Below, in pieces: positions 7,979-15,972 of a stretch of 64,000 bases of DNA; the stretch's first letter is position 1; the number at the start of each line of letters is the position of its first letter. This DNA comes from a virus. The translations under genes and the position numbers were made by a program. Where the stretch lies: IMG/VR virus record IMGVR_UViG_3300037628_000218, positions 29,798-93,797 of that record. One strand, 5' to 3'. The notes under the pieces were generated by a model. The model worked only from the letters and a program-made list of their open reading frames with translations, had not been told where the DNA came from and did not search any database.

Positions 7979-8257
7979 CTACCTCACCCATGATAAACCC
8001 CTTTTTAATCTCAGTAGGTGGTAGTTAGTTTCATCAAAGGTATGAGCTTCTTTAATGCCTGCTGTTAAGAGTACACAGGTATACTTCTTCTGTGTCAACC
8101 CGTAGAGAACTAAGCATACTGCCATTGGGAAGAACATGAGAGTCCAAAAGATAAGCCAGCCGTAGTGTGGTATATTAAAAGACGAGTTAAGGAGCATAAC
8201 TTCTTTTATATCGTCAAGGTAGAGTTCAACACCATCTTTAGTTTTTACTATAGTCAT
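7979..8257 (-). CDS. Small membrane protein, 92 aa
   Basis: A 92-residue protein with a hydrophobic stretch from about residue 31 to 55 (GWLIFWTLMFFPMAVCLVLYG) that should cross or hairpin in the membrane. A soluble beta-type N-terminus and a basic C-terminus flank it. It begins the operon running through the deaminase and reductase and is preceded by its own promoter. Function unknown. Confidence 0.75.
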   Translation of the reverse strand: MTIVKTKDGVELYLDDIKEVMLLNSSFNIPHYGWLIFWTLMFFPMAVCLVLYGLTQKKYTCVLLTAGIKEAHTFDETNYHLLRLKRGLSWVR

Positions 8258-8306
8258 AATTAAGTTTACTCCTTCAAGAGTTTTATTAGTATTTAAGCTC
8301 TGGAAT

Positions 8307-8348
8307 ACCTCCGAGCAATAGCAAGATAGCTACTATAACCTCGGAGGT
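8307..8348. promoter_or_regulatory. Inverted repeat overlapping a promoter
   Basis: Arms ACCTCCGAG (8307-8315) and CTCGGAGGT (8340-8348) form a perfect nine-base inverted repeat. The right arm lies in the spacer and the left arm downstream of the -10 box of the 8333 promoter. That suits an operator for a dimeric regulator better than an RNA hairpin, since only one arm would be transcribed. Confidence 0.7.
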
Positions 8349-8361
8349 GTTTCTTTGTCAA
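8333..8361 (-). promoter_or_regulatory. Sigma70-type promoter
   Basis: TTGACA-17-TTATAG on the minus strand, 76 bases before the small membrane protein start at 8257. It should drive the deaminase, thioredoxin and reductase operon. Confidence 0.75.
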
Positions 8362-8407
8362 CAGATATATGTACTTTATTAGCTAGAACGTATACCTATA
8401 TGTGTAC

Positions 8408-10150
8408 TTACATCTGACTTGCTACAAGATCTCGAATACCTTTCAAGGTCTGCTTATTGTAGAGTTTACCATTTTCAAAGACAACCTGCAATAAACCTGC
8501 TTCTTCCTGTTCACGAGTTTGCATATCGTATTGAACAAGCTCTCCATGTTCCCGTTCTATTCGTAGTAGACCTTTAGCAGACTTCTTCTTAGAGTCTGTT
8601 TTAGGGTCTTTAAAGACGGCTACATCAATCCCTTGCTGAACAACGTTAGTAGCCTTAACAGCACTGCCGTGTGTATCACGGGTAACCATCTGGTAGCTGT
8701 AAGAGCCTACTCCTAAAACTACACTAGGTACAAAGCCTTTATCCATTAGTCGTTTGTAGATCTCATCTTGCCGACCTAGGGTTATAGCATCACCGTAAAT
8801 AGCCCCAATGTGGCGATCTAATTGTTTGAAACCTTTATCAGTAGTAGTACCTCCGAAGATCTCCCACAAACATTGGATTAGTCCTTTTTGTTCTGCGGTT
8901 AAAGTTACCTCTTTAAAGGTGCAATGATCAACATCATCCCCATCGTTATCAACATAGTAATACTGCTTGTCATGGCGGTCTAAGGTTGGCTCATATGTAA
9001 CTTCATAAATAGTACCCCCAAAGCTATAGGTTTCAGTCTCAATGCCATGTGGGTCTTCTGGTTCTAAATTACAACGGAATTGATCATCCATAGCATCAGC
9101 AACACACTCTTTCCAATCATTGAACGTTTCCTCAGAGTCGTCCCAGTTGCCACTTAGGTATTTTACCTGTAAGCCACAAAGAACTTCTACAGGGCATCCA
9201 GAATCTGGACGTACCACGAAAGTTCCCTCTCGATTCATAATGTCATCCTTTAGCTCAACTAAACCTTTCTCTACAAAACTCCAAAAGTCAAAGCTGTCCG
9301 ATACATGACTCAGAATACCTGTTGGGGCTTTAGTAAACAAGTACTTAACATACTGAAGCTCAGCTTCAAATAGACTGATACCTTGCTTTTCAGACTCAAT
9401 CATAATATAAGAAGTAGCTGTAGAATGCTCTGTGGCTGGTACTGAACAACCTACCAATTCTTTCTCCACATCTGCACCATAGAATTTCTCAGCAAATAAG
9501 ATAGCAGATAAATTATCTGTACCTGCCAACCCGCTAGCCAAGTGACCAAAACCAATCATAGCTGCTGCGTGTCGACCTGGTAACCCTCGAAAGCTAAAGT
9601 CATGTATGTTAAACTTAGCCATACTCACACCACCTGTTAGCTCTAAGGCTTCCTTACAACGCTTGTAATAAGCTAAGGCAGTAGTAGTAGCGGTCTGGAT
9701 GGGCCAGTTCTCTGTACTCATTACAGTTTCAATGTAATTGGGTAACCACTGGAAACCACTCACAGTGCTTACAAATGTTACTGGTGCTACTCCGTATGGT
9801 ACAATAGAACCTTCCGCTAGAGCTTTAATGCGAAGAGGTAAGTAGCCTAAATCGTGTAGTGCTTCAAAGTGCGAGGCATCATAGTCAATACTTAAGTAGG
9901 AGTCTACTATACGCTTGAAAGCTTTAACAGCTTGCTCTTTAGGTATGTTAAAGAATGTATCATTCCACTCTTTAATTAACACGTCTTTGATAAAATACTG
10001 TAACCCTACAAAGACTACTCCCTCATCAGATAGCGTGTTACTTAATCTACCATTACGTGAGGTATAGTTTGAGTAAACCTCTGTAATGTCTTGATGATAC
10101 CCTTCTTTATGGAAAAGTTTATATCCATCAGTCTGTAAAAGTGCGCTCAT
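8408..10150 (-). CDS. NAMPT-like nicotinamide phosphoribosyltransferase (possible Namat)
   Basis: The protein is clearly of the NAMPT family: FNIHDFSFRGLPGRHAA, a VPATEHST active-site histidine segment, FVVRPDSG, GAIYGDAIT and VLGVGSYSYQMVTRDTHG all match conserved stretches. NAMPT joins nicotinamide to PRPP. Related phage enzymes (Namat, in the NAD+ reconstitution pathway NARP1) instead join nicotinamide to ADP-ribose pyrophosphate and make NAD+ directly. At 580 residues it is longer than the usual 490 or so, mainly through an acidic insert around residues 330-430. The PRPP-synthetase-like gene lies 81 bases upstream, so the two work together. Sequence alone does not decide which substrate is used. 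Confidence 0.9.
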   Translation of the reverse strand: MSALLQTDGYKLFHKEGYHQDITEVYSNYTSRNGRLSNTLSDEGVVFVGLQYFIKDVLIKEWNDTFFNIPKEQAVKAFKRIVDSYLSIDYDASHFEALHDLGYLPLRIKALAEGSIVPYGVAPVTFVSTVSGFQWLPNYIETVMSTENWPIQTATTTALAYYKRCKEALELTGGVSMAKFNIHDFSFRGLPGRHAAAMIGFGHLASGLAGTDNLSAILFAEKFYGADVEKELVGCSVPATEHSTATSYIMIESEKQGISLFEAELQYVKYLFTKAPTGILSHVSDSFDFWSFVEKGLVELKDDIMNREGTFVVRPDSGCPVEVLCGLQVKYLSGNWDDSEETFNDWKECVADAMDDQFRCNLEPEDPHGIETETYSFGGTIYEVTYEPTLDRHDKQYYYVDNDGDDVDHCTFKEVTLTAEQKGLIQCLWEIFGGTTTDKGFKQLDRHIGAIYGDAITLGRQDEIYKRLMDKGFVPSVVLGVGSYSYQMVTRDTHGSAVKATNVVQQGIDVAVFKDPKTDSKKKSAKGLLRIEREHGELVQYDMQTREQEEAGLLQVVFENGKLYNKQTLKGIRDLVASQM

Positions 10151-10191
10151 CTCTTTTCTCCTTTTCTTTGTGTTAAAACTCTAAGTATGGG

Positions 10192-10220
10192 ATTGTAAAA
10201 CTCATCTTCTGTTTTGTCAA
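10192..10220 (-). promoter_or_regulatory. Sigma70-type promoter for the NAMPT-like gene
   Basis: TTGACA-17-TACAAT on the minus strand, about 40 bases before an AAAGGAG ribosome site and the start at 10150. It gives the NAMPT-like gene separate expression from the gene upstream. Confidence 0.8.
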
Positions 10221-10231
10221 GTTTCAAGTTA

Positions 10232-11116
10232 TCACGGTTTGATATACTCAAGCCGTTCATGCTGTTCCCCACTTAAAAATGAGTTTGTAGTATACACACG
10301 GTCTATTCCGTTGTCAAGCACATAGTCTATTCCTTTAGAGAAGATTCCGTGAGTTACATAAAGTTCAATTGAGGCTGCTCCAGCTTTTTTAAGCTCTTTG
10401 GCTAGACCTATGAATGTACCACAACCATCTCCAATATCATCTACTATCAAACAGTTCGCACCTTCTAACATATTATCTGGATCGTTTACCCCAAACCCTG
10501 ACAGCTCCCCTGTTAATAGATCACGTCGCTTGTAACCCTGAACCATAGGTACACCGCCAAAAGCTTTAGAGACAGCTTCAGTCTTCTTCATAGCCCCAGC
10601 ATCAGGAGAGATAAGCACTACTTCTTCGTGGTAAAGCTTGGAAGATAGCCCTTCGTGTAGTGCGATTGCATAAGCTTGATTATGAATAGTAGTTACATTT
10701 TTGATTACTGCACCTGCTACATCACTGTGGGTATCTAGTAACTGCACCTCTGCAAAGTTAAGGCTGTTAATAATGTTAGCAAAGACTTTGATAGATAGTG
10801 CTTCACCCTCATTACATACTCTATCTTGACGAGCATAAGGGGTGTAAAACATGGCAAGGGAGTAGTTGGCTATAGGGTGCTCCCGTTTCAAAGCATCTGT
10901 GAGCATGCACAAAGCTATTATGTCATCTGAACTCTGTAGCCTAGCATAAACTGTTACTGAGTTAGTGCTTTGGCATCCGCTCACATTATCAGGATTGTCT
11001 ATAAGCACCGCAGGTAATCGAAGATTGATCTCACCACCGTTAAAAACTGTGTAGCATACGTCACTAGCAACCTGATAAGAATCCTCTTTTTCTAATAATA
11101 CGTAGAATGTACTCAT
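10232..11116 (-). CDS. PRPP synthetase-like pyrophosphokinase (possible Adps)
   Basis: Ribose-phosphate pyrophosphokinase family. The protein has YARQDR (ATP-binding loop), a DTHSD metal/ATP site, SPDAGAMKK and the PRPP-binding loop VDDIGDGCGT, all in family order over 294 residues. Standard enzymes make PRPP from ribose 5-phosphate and ATP. In NARP1, a relative (Adps) transfers pyrophosphate to ADP-ribose instead. Pairing with a NAMPT-like gene and the absence of an NMN adenylyltransferase favour the NARP1 role, but this is inference. The start overlaps the end of the next upstream gene by four bases. Confidence 0.9.
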   Translation of the reverse strand: MSTFYVLLEKEDSYQVASDVCYTVFNGGEINLRLPAVLIDNPDNVSGCQSTNSVTVYARLQSSDDIIALCMLTDALKREHPIANYSLAMFYTPYARQDRVCNEGEALSIKVFANIINSLNFAEVQLLDTHSDVAGAVIKNVTTIHNQAYAIALHEGLSSKLYHEEVVLISPDAGAMKKTEAVSKAFGGVPMVQGYKRRDLLTGELSGFGVNDPDNMLEGANCLIVDDIGDGCGTFIGLAKELKKAGAASIELYVTHGIFSKGIDYVLDNGIDRVYTTNSFLSGEQHERLEYIKP

Positions 11117-11319
11117 ATAATCTCTCCTTCCTTAACAATGTATTCAATATCCCGCATAGGCTCTCCATTGGTTCCTAGAACTTCAGCTGTGCTGGGGTAG
11201 ACGGATAAAAACCCACTCCCTACAAAACAGACAGTACCTGTGCGAATCTGTTTATTCTGGTAGAAGGTTATTTCATCCCCTACCGTGTACTTTAAGCCTT
11301 GCTTATGTTTTCGTGTCAC
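11113..11319 (-). CDS. Hypothetical protein, 68 aa
   Basis: A GTG start at 11319 behind GGAGGAAG gives 68 residues. A longer reading from 11355 lacks a ribosome site and would extend further into the upstream gene. The product is beta-rich (KYTVGDEITFYQNKQIRTG, VGSGFLSVYP) and looks like a small SH3-type barrel; function unknown. It overlaps the preceding gene by 17 bases and the PRPP-synthetase-like gene by four. Confidence 0.65.
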   Translation of the reverse strand: MTRKHKQGLKYTVGDEITFYQNKQIRTGTVCFVGSGFLSVYPSTAEVLGTNGEPMRDIEYIVKEGEII

Positions 11320-11548
11320 TGGACTTCCTCCACCTGAATAGCAAGTAAGTCCCAATGGCGCTTACAAAGTCTGCGTCTAGCTCGTCTTCTAACTCCTCTA
11401 GCTGGGGTAAGCTATACATTCTATCCCTTTCTTCACTAACAATTGCGCAGAACCTACTGGTGGTTTCTTCGATACTAATACCACGACTAGCCATTAACTT
11501 CTCTGGTACAGATCGGTCTATAAGGGTCTCACTAACTGGATTTGTCAT
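11303..11548 (-). CDS. Hypothetical protein, 81 aa
   Basis: An 81-residue helical, acidic protein (a run of Glu and Asp around LEELEDELDADF) with a basic C-terminus. No recognised domain. Its ATG overlaps the stop of the coiled-coil gene upstream (ATGA), and its 3' end contains the GGAGG site of the next gene, so all three are translated as one unit. Confidence 0.7.
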   Translation of the reverse strand: MTNPVSETLIDRSVPEKLMASRGISIEETTSRFCAIVSEERDRMYSLPQLEELEDELDADFVSAIGTYLLFRWRKSSDTKT

Positions 11549-11988
11549 ATTAGTTCTTCCTCCGCATCAAAGGTGACTTTCATTTGTTCTAGGGTTTTCA
11601 TAGCATCCTCATAAGCCCCAGGGGGAACAACGAAACTTTTGCAAAAAAGTTTAGCCATATCAATTACTAACTTCTTTCGATTTTCTGTTAACTCCTCTCG
11701 TTCTCTTGTTAACTTCTTTTGGTGTATTAGCCTATCCTTTACATTGTTTAACTCCTTCAAAGCAGCCTTGTACTCTGCCTTAACGTCTGCTGTATCGTCC
11801 ATTATTTTCTCTATCTCGCGGTCTCCTTCTGAGTGTTTACTACCTTTACTATTCTCTGGCTTTCGTAGCCTATCACTCGCGTCTAGGAGGCTCCACCACC
11901 TTGCAGAAAGCGTGTACCCTATCTTAGTTTTAGGGTCTACCCTTGTTTCACCTCCGTCTAAATCATTACTCATTCTCCATCCCAACAT
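11545..11988 (-). CDS. Hypothetical coiled-coil protein, 147 aa
   Basis: The ATG at 11988 follows GAGGAG by seven bases and is preferred over an upstream TTG. The product has a charged helical centre (about residues 55-115, rich in Glu, Lys and Leu) likely to form a coiled coil, and a more hydrophobic C-terminal third. No known motif. It heads a small overlapping gene cluster ending with the PRPP-synthetase-like gene. Confidence 0.7.
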   Translation of the reverse strand: MLGWRMSNDLDGGETRVDPKTKIGYTLSARWWSLLDASDRLRKPENSKGSKHSEGDREIEKIMDDTADVKAEYKAALKELNNVKDRLIHQKKLTREREELTENRKKLVIDMAKLFCKSFVVPPGAYEDAMKTLEQMKVTFDAEEELI

Positions 11989-12042
11989 TAGTATTCTCCT
12001 CTTCAATATTATTTAAGTTGTAGGTCTTCTTCTCTATTCCTA

Positions 12043-13176
12043 CTATTCCAATGGGTTACCGTCTTCGTCTAACTTCCTAAAAGCTTTACCAATAGGTTTA
12101 GTCGGCTTCCCGTACTTTGATCTTTTCTCATAATCTACTGTCAAGAACTCACCTATATAGTTAGCTCTATTCTCATATAGTGCCTTACGCTTTTCAGCCG
12201 TAGCTGCGAAAGGAGCTTTGAAAGTATCCTCTTCTCCCTCTGGAGTAATGTAGCGACATACTGGCACACCAGCACCGTTCTTGTCAAGCTCGAAGTCAAC
12301 AACTTCAAACTCTTCAGATATAGGAACCTTATACTTAATGATACCTGTGGTACGATTGCCAAAGCTGTAAGGATCGAAGCAGCCACGAATAATAATCCCT
12401 TCATAACCGCTAGCAACATACTCTGCGTGGCGAGTCAGCATATCTTGTTCAGAGATGATCTGAGATGCAGTTACACAGCGTAGCCTACTGGCACTTAATT
12501 TCCCTTTGTTAGAGTGACGGAGGTGCATAACGAACTTATAAGTTACGTAACGGGCAAACCAACACCTAGGGTCATCTTGGTGGCGTATCCAGTCAAATAT
12601 ATGAAACTGAATCTTCTTAGTATCTTCGTTGTGCTTCTTGACACAGGATGTAATATCCTCCAAGTACATACCATGACAATAGAGTTCACCATCAACAAAG
12701 GAACCAGGGTGATCCTTAAAGAAAGATTCTTCAAGCTCTGCTGCAATCTCAGCAATAACTGGATATGCTTCACCTCCTCGTGATTGGAAGAATATAGCAC
12801 CATCTTTCTTAAAGACTGTGCAACGTACTCCATCAAGTTTAGGGAGTTCCCACACCTGATCCCAGTTAATTGTGTGTGCCTTATCCTGATACTTGTGGGC
12901 AAGGTTGGGCAATGTTGAAGATGGTATGTCTTCTACAGACTCTCGGTAGTCCTTTTTAAGCTGTTTGTTCCACTTAGACTGAGCTTCTAATAGGGCTTGT
13001 TCTGCCCCTGTAGTCTCATTAGACCTGCCAAGGTTCTTTGGCTTGCTAGTAGTACGCTTCTCAGCGATCTTACCACCTAGCTGACCATAGCTTACAACAA
13101 CCTCATCTCCATAGGTTGTTACAGACCACTGCTTAGTCTTACCTGTACTTGCTTTACCGTATAGTGTTGGTAACAT
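12043..13176 (-). CDS. ATP-dependent DNA ligase with WGR-like N-terminus
   Basis: Seals nicks in DNA during replication and repair. The nucleophile motif LPKLDGVR has Lys113. Motif III is FVDGELY, motif IV EGIIIRG and motif V IIKYK, followed by an OB-fold domain ending near residue 360. The first 75 or so residues (KQWSVTTYGDEVVVSYGQLG onward) resemble a WGR domain, a nucleic-acid end-binding module found on some ligases and PARPs. Length 377 suits a phage ligase. It has a GGAGA ribosome site. Confidence 0.92.
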   Translation of the reverse strand: MLPTLYGKASTGKTKQWSVTTYGDEVVVSYGQLGGKIAEKRTTSKPKNLGRSNETTGAEQALLEAQSKWNKQLKKDYRESVEDIPSSTLPNLAHKYQDKAHTINWDQVWELPKLDGVRCTVFKKDGAIFFQSRGGEAYPVIAEIAAELEESFFKDHPGSFVDGELYCHGMYLEDITSCVKKHNEDTKKIQFHIFDWIRHQDDPRCWFARYVTYKFVMHLRHSNKGKLSASRLRCVTASQIISEQDMLTRHAEYVASGYEGIIIRGCFDPYSFGNRTTGIIKYKVPISEEFEVVDFELDKNGAGVPVCRYITPEGEEDTFKAPFAATAEKRKALYENRANYIGEFLTVDYEKRSKYGKPTKPIGKAFRKLDEDGNPLE

Positions 13177-13191
13177 ATCTTTGTCTCCTGT

Positions 13192-13581
13192 TTATACTAC
13201 TCTGTCAATGAATTTTCGGGTGAACCAATTAGTTGATGACTCTAGCCAGAAGGCTAACCCACGATCAAAAGTATGTAATATGCTCAGGTACTCCCCTATC
13301 CCTACCTCACGAATCTCGTAATACTCGTAGTTTGTACAGAATACCCCTAAGGTTGCCTCTATAAATGTGTTGTCAACTTTGTTTATGTAGTGTAGATAAG
13401 GAGACCCACTATCAATGTAAATTACTTCATGGATAGTTCCTCCTTTCTCATGTTGGTACTGGACTGCATTTTGGTGGCACCGCCTATTGAATAGCCCTTG
13501 CCCCGATGTGGGGTATATTTTCATCTTTGTTGCCCTAACTTGCAGCATTACTCTCTTTTGAGCGGAAGTTTTAAAACTCAT
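13192..13581 (-). CDS. Hypothetical protein, 129 aa
   Basis: The start at 13581 (MSFKTSAQK) follows AGGAGGAG; a longer reading begins upstream of that site and is unlikely. The product has a basic N-terminus (RVMLQVRATKMKIY) and a beta-rich aromatic body. No recognised family. It lies 15 bases upstream of the DNA ligase gene in the same direction. Function unknown. Confidence 0.7.
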   Translation of the reverse strand: MSFKTSAQKRVMLQVRATKMKIYPTSGQGLFNRRCHQNAVQYQHEKGGTIHEVIYIDSGSPYLHYINKVDNTFIEATLGVFCTNYEYYEIREVGIGEYLSILHTFDRGLAFWLESSTNWFTRKFIDRVV

Positions 13582-13636
13582 GGTTCTCCTCCTGTTTATC
13601 ATTATTTAAATTAAGGCTTGTTTTGAGCTGCTAGCC

Positions 13637-14137
13637 TTAAAACTTGTATATATCCACATCAAAGTCTAAGGTGTGAAACTTTTCTAAGTAGCCATTATCT
13701 TCGTAGGCTAAATCATCTAAATCTTCTGAGTCATCTATATTATCTTTAGAGTATATACCCACATCAAATCCTAGGGTGCGGAGTCTTTCTAAGTAGTCTA
13801 GATCATCTAAGCCACCTTCAAAGTCGAAATCCTCTTCTAGCCTTACAAAATCTACACGGTCAAGGAAGGGTTCATCCGTTCCAGCTAAGAACCATAGATA
13901 ATCTACATCGAGCTTAGAGGCTGTGTAGTCTAAGTATCCTTTGTCACAATAATAAGATGAGTTGTCTGAGCTGTCAATGTAGCCTTCAATCTGTTTAGCC
14001 ACCCCTTGCTTGCTAGCAGCCCTCTCAGCCCTTGCGAACTTACGCTTTAGTTGTCTACCTCCAGGGCCACAGCAAGGGCAGCGATAGCCCCCTCCTCCAA
14101 CCCGCTCAGTCTTCCTGTAGTTAGCTTTACCAGTCAT
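13637..14137 (-). CDS. Hypothetical protein with CPCC zinc-like knuckle and acidic repeat tail
   Basis: The N-terminus has a basic, glycine-rich segment with GGGGYRCPCCGPGGRQLK, a possible metal-binding knuckle, followed by a basic helix (residues 28-45). The C-terminal half is strongly acidic and contains an internal repeat: DYLERLRTLGFDVGIY and GYLEKFHTLDFDVDIY. Size 166 residues. Function unknown; the basic-acidic layout could suit a nucleic acid or protein mimic role, but this is speculative. Confidence 0.7.
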   Translation of the reverse strand: MTGKANYRKTERVGGGGYRCPCCGPGGRQLKRKFARAERAASKQGVAKQIEGYIDSSDNSSYYCDKGYLDYTASKLDVDYLWFLAGTDEPFLDRVDFVRLEEDFDFEGGLDDLDYLERLRTLGFDVGIYSKDNIDDSEDLDDLAYEDNGYLEKFHTLDFDVDIYKF

Positions 14138-14171
14138 AGTTAAACCCCCTTAATAATCTTTAGAAGATTAA

Positions 14172-14200
14172 AACACAAAAGGGCTGCCGAAGCAACCCCT
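14172..14200 (-). terminator. Rho-independent terminator after the SPFH gene
   Basis: On the minus strand GGGTTGC-TTCG-GCAGCCC is followed by TTTTGTGTTTT. It lies just after the SPFH stop codon. Confidence 0.85.
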
Positions 14201-14219
14201 TGTTTGTACTACTTTGTGA

Positions 14220-15098
14220 TTACTTCAGAAACATGGAGGTATTCGTTCCAAGTACATGGGTAGGTAAGGCTCCGTTCCATGCCTTAGCTTTAATATAAGA
14301 GGTAAGCAGTGGTGTTACAGACTTAGCCAACTTACGGTTACCCTCTGCAAGTTGCTCCATATCATAAGCAATGGCTTCTGAGGCTAATGCAGCTGCCTTC
14401 TTGTTATTAACCGCAGCCTTATACCTAGATTCAGAGGTCTTAACAAGCTTTTGTGCATTGGTATCAGCAATCTGCAAGTCAGATTTTGCTTGATTTTCAC
14501 CTTCCTGTCGCTTCTTGGTCTCAACCATAAAACCTCGGACTACAGGATCTAAACGAATATCAGAATACTGTACTGTCTTTATTTTATAACCACCACCAAT
14601 ACTAGCAATGTAATTGTTCACACAAGATAGGGTGAACTCTGCCATCTTAACCTGTGTAGCTTCATCGAAGAATGCTTGTGAGGTTTTTACAGTAAGACCT
14701 GCTTTGGTTTGACAGCTTAGCACCCGCTTACCTACGTGTGTGATTAAGAACTGCTCTGCTGTACCAGAAGACGCTCGGAGTTTATCGGCGTACCCTTTCT
14801 CAAAGTAGCCCGTAAAGGATACATCCATATTAGTTTTGAACTTATCCTGAGATGCAATTTGCAAATCTTCATAGTTCTCAGTTACGAACTGTTGGGAATA
14901 CTCATCAATGCCCCACCAAGGCAGCACTAAGTTGAACCCTTCCAGAACCTTACCTTGATGTACTTCACCAAACGACTCAACAGATGCCTGAGAGTTGGTT
15001 GTTACAATCGTAAAGCTATTTAAGCTTGTAATAAGTAAGATAGTGATAAGTACACCACCACCGATTAGTTTAATTAGCTGGTTGTTACCTTTAGTCAT
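14220..15098 (-). CDS. SPFH/prohibitin-like membrane protein
   Basis: A 292-residue protein with an N-terminal membrane segment (residues 9-28) followed by an SPFH/band-7 domain: GFNLVLPWWGIDEY, then strands and helices through about residue 195, then a long Ala/Lys/Glu-rich helix typical of prohibitins. SPFH proteins assemble rings on membranes and control proteases such as FtsH; phage versions are uncommon and their role is not fixed. It has its own promoter and terminator, so it is a one-gene unit. A part in lysis timing or membrane defence is possible. Confidence 0.85.
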   Translation of the reverse strand: MTKGNNQLIKLIGGGVLITILLITSLNSFTIVTTNSQASVESFGEVHQGKVLEGFNLVLPWWGIDEYSQQFVTENYEDLQIASQDKFKTNMDVSFTGYFEKGYADKLRASSGTAEQFLITHVGKRVLSCQTKAGLTVKTSQAFFDEATQVKMAEFTLSCVNNYIASIGGGYKIKTVQYSDIRLDPVVRGFMVETKKRQEGENQAKSDLQIADTNAQKLVKTSESRYKAAVNNKKAAALASEAIAYDMEQLAEGNRKLAKSVTPLLTSYIKAKAWNGALPTHVLGTNTSMFLK

Positions 15099-15134
15099 AA
15101 TTTAATTCCTCGCGTTAGTTAATTTTGTGTAGTT

Positions 15135-15163
15135 AGTTTACTTACTTATCGTTGGTTGGTCAA
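15135..15163 (-). promoter_or_regulatory. Promoter for the SPFH gene
   Basis: TTGACC-17-TAAACT on the minus strand, about 40 bases before the start. It overlaps the 3' end of a 58-residue gene. Confidence 0.65.
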
Positions 15164-15314
15164 CACTTTTCTCAGGATTAACCATAGGGCAGCTATTAGG
15201 GTCTTTGACCTCAGCTCCTCTATGAATGAATACACTTAAGATATATACTATCACCGCGACTATAAGTAGGTCTATTAGTCCTAGTAGCGTAAGGCCTTTT
15301 TGTTTCTTTCTCAT
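15138..15314 (-). CDS. Small membrane protein, 58 aa
   Basis: The 58-residue reading starts at 15314 behind AGAGGAG, with its own promoter. A basic N-terminus (MRKKQKG) precedes one membrane span (residues 8-29), then a short polar tail with a single cysteine. The orientation rule predicts N-terminus inside. It stands between the spanin and SPFH genes. A holin or membrane-modifying role is possible but not shown. Confidence 0.7.
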   Translation of the reverse strand: MRKKQKGLTLLGLIDLLIVAVIVYILSVFIHRGAEVKDPNSCPMVNPEKSVDQPTISK

Positions 15315-15346
15315 CTTATTTCTCCTCTCTATTTAAGTTGTGATCA

Positions 15347-15374
15347 TTATTACAAAAAGGTAGAGCTTTGTCAA
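15347..15374 (-). promoter_or_regulatory. Promoter for the 58-aa membrane protein
   Basis: TTGACA-16-TAATAA (extended TAATAAT) on the minus strand, immediately after the terminator of the spanin operon. Confidence 0.75.
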
Positions 15375-15378
15375 GGAC

Positions 15379-15413
15379 AAAAAAAAAGACCCACGATCCG
15401 AAGAAAGTGAGTC
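15379..15413 (-). terminator. Rho-independent terminator after the spanin
   Basis: GACTCAC and GTGGGTC form a seven-pair stem (one G-U) on the minus strand, followed by nine T. It closes the long late operon that ends with the spanin gene. Confidence 0.85.
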
Positions 15414-15448
15414 AAGGCTGGCGCAAAGGCCAACAGGAGGAAACTTGG

Positions 15449-15970
15449 TTATTCTTTAATGTTTGAACTTAGGTTAGTCATAGCCTTAGCCCAGTCTATT
15501 AGACCACTGTGACGTACCGCATTCTGCTGGCAGACATTATAGTTCTCTGTAACCGCTATAAGAGCCTCTCTATCGGTGATAGTTCTTGTGGGTATACTAG
15601 GAGGTGGGCTGGGGGTGTTGGAAGCGTAGGACACTCCTGTGGCTTTATCATGTGACTGCACCCAACCGTCAGGCATAGAACAAGTACCAGTGTTAGGGTT
15701 TTGAACATAAACTAATACCTCCTCTCTAATTGTTGTTGCTCTAACTGTTTGAGCTAGCTCTTCAGCGGTAGTCTTAGCTGATATAGCTTCAGCTTTCTCT
15801 CTATTAAGCCTTTCAATTCTGATTATGCTATTGACTATTTCAACTGCTTGTTCAGCCTGTTCAGCTTTATTCTTAGCAATATTTTCTCCAAGTCTCCAAC
15901 CATTTGTCATCCAGCCAGAGGAGAAAACTACAACTAAGATTAAGGCTTTAATGCTCATACCTACACTCAT
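15449..15970 (-). CDS. Rz-like inner membrane spanin
   Basis: Spanins join inner and outer membranes in the last step of Gram-negative lysis. The 173-residue protein has an N-terminal membrane anchor (about residues 6-22), a long charged helix rich in Ala/Glu/Lys, and the CSMPDGWVQSHDKA segment found in Rz-type proteins, then a proline-rich stretch and a C-terminal helix with one cysteine. I did not find a clear overlapping lipoprotein (Rz1). The holin-like gene lies directly upstream. Confidence 0.82.
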   Translation of the reverse strand: MSVGMSIKALILVVVFSSGWMTNGWRLGENIAKNKAEQAEQAVEIVNSIIRIERLNREKAEAISAKTTAEELAQTVRATTIREEVLVYVQNPNTGTCSMPDGWVQSHDKATGVSYASNTPSPPPSIPTRTITDREALIAVTENYNVCQQNAVRHSGLIDWAKAMTNLSSNIKE

Positions 15971-15972
15971 AG

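Noticed and set aside
12543-12902. A 119-codon frame on the minus strand
   Set aside because: Shifted-frame reading within the DNA ligase gene; no initiation signal.
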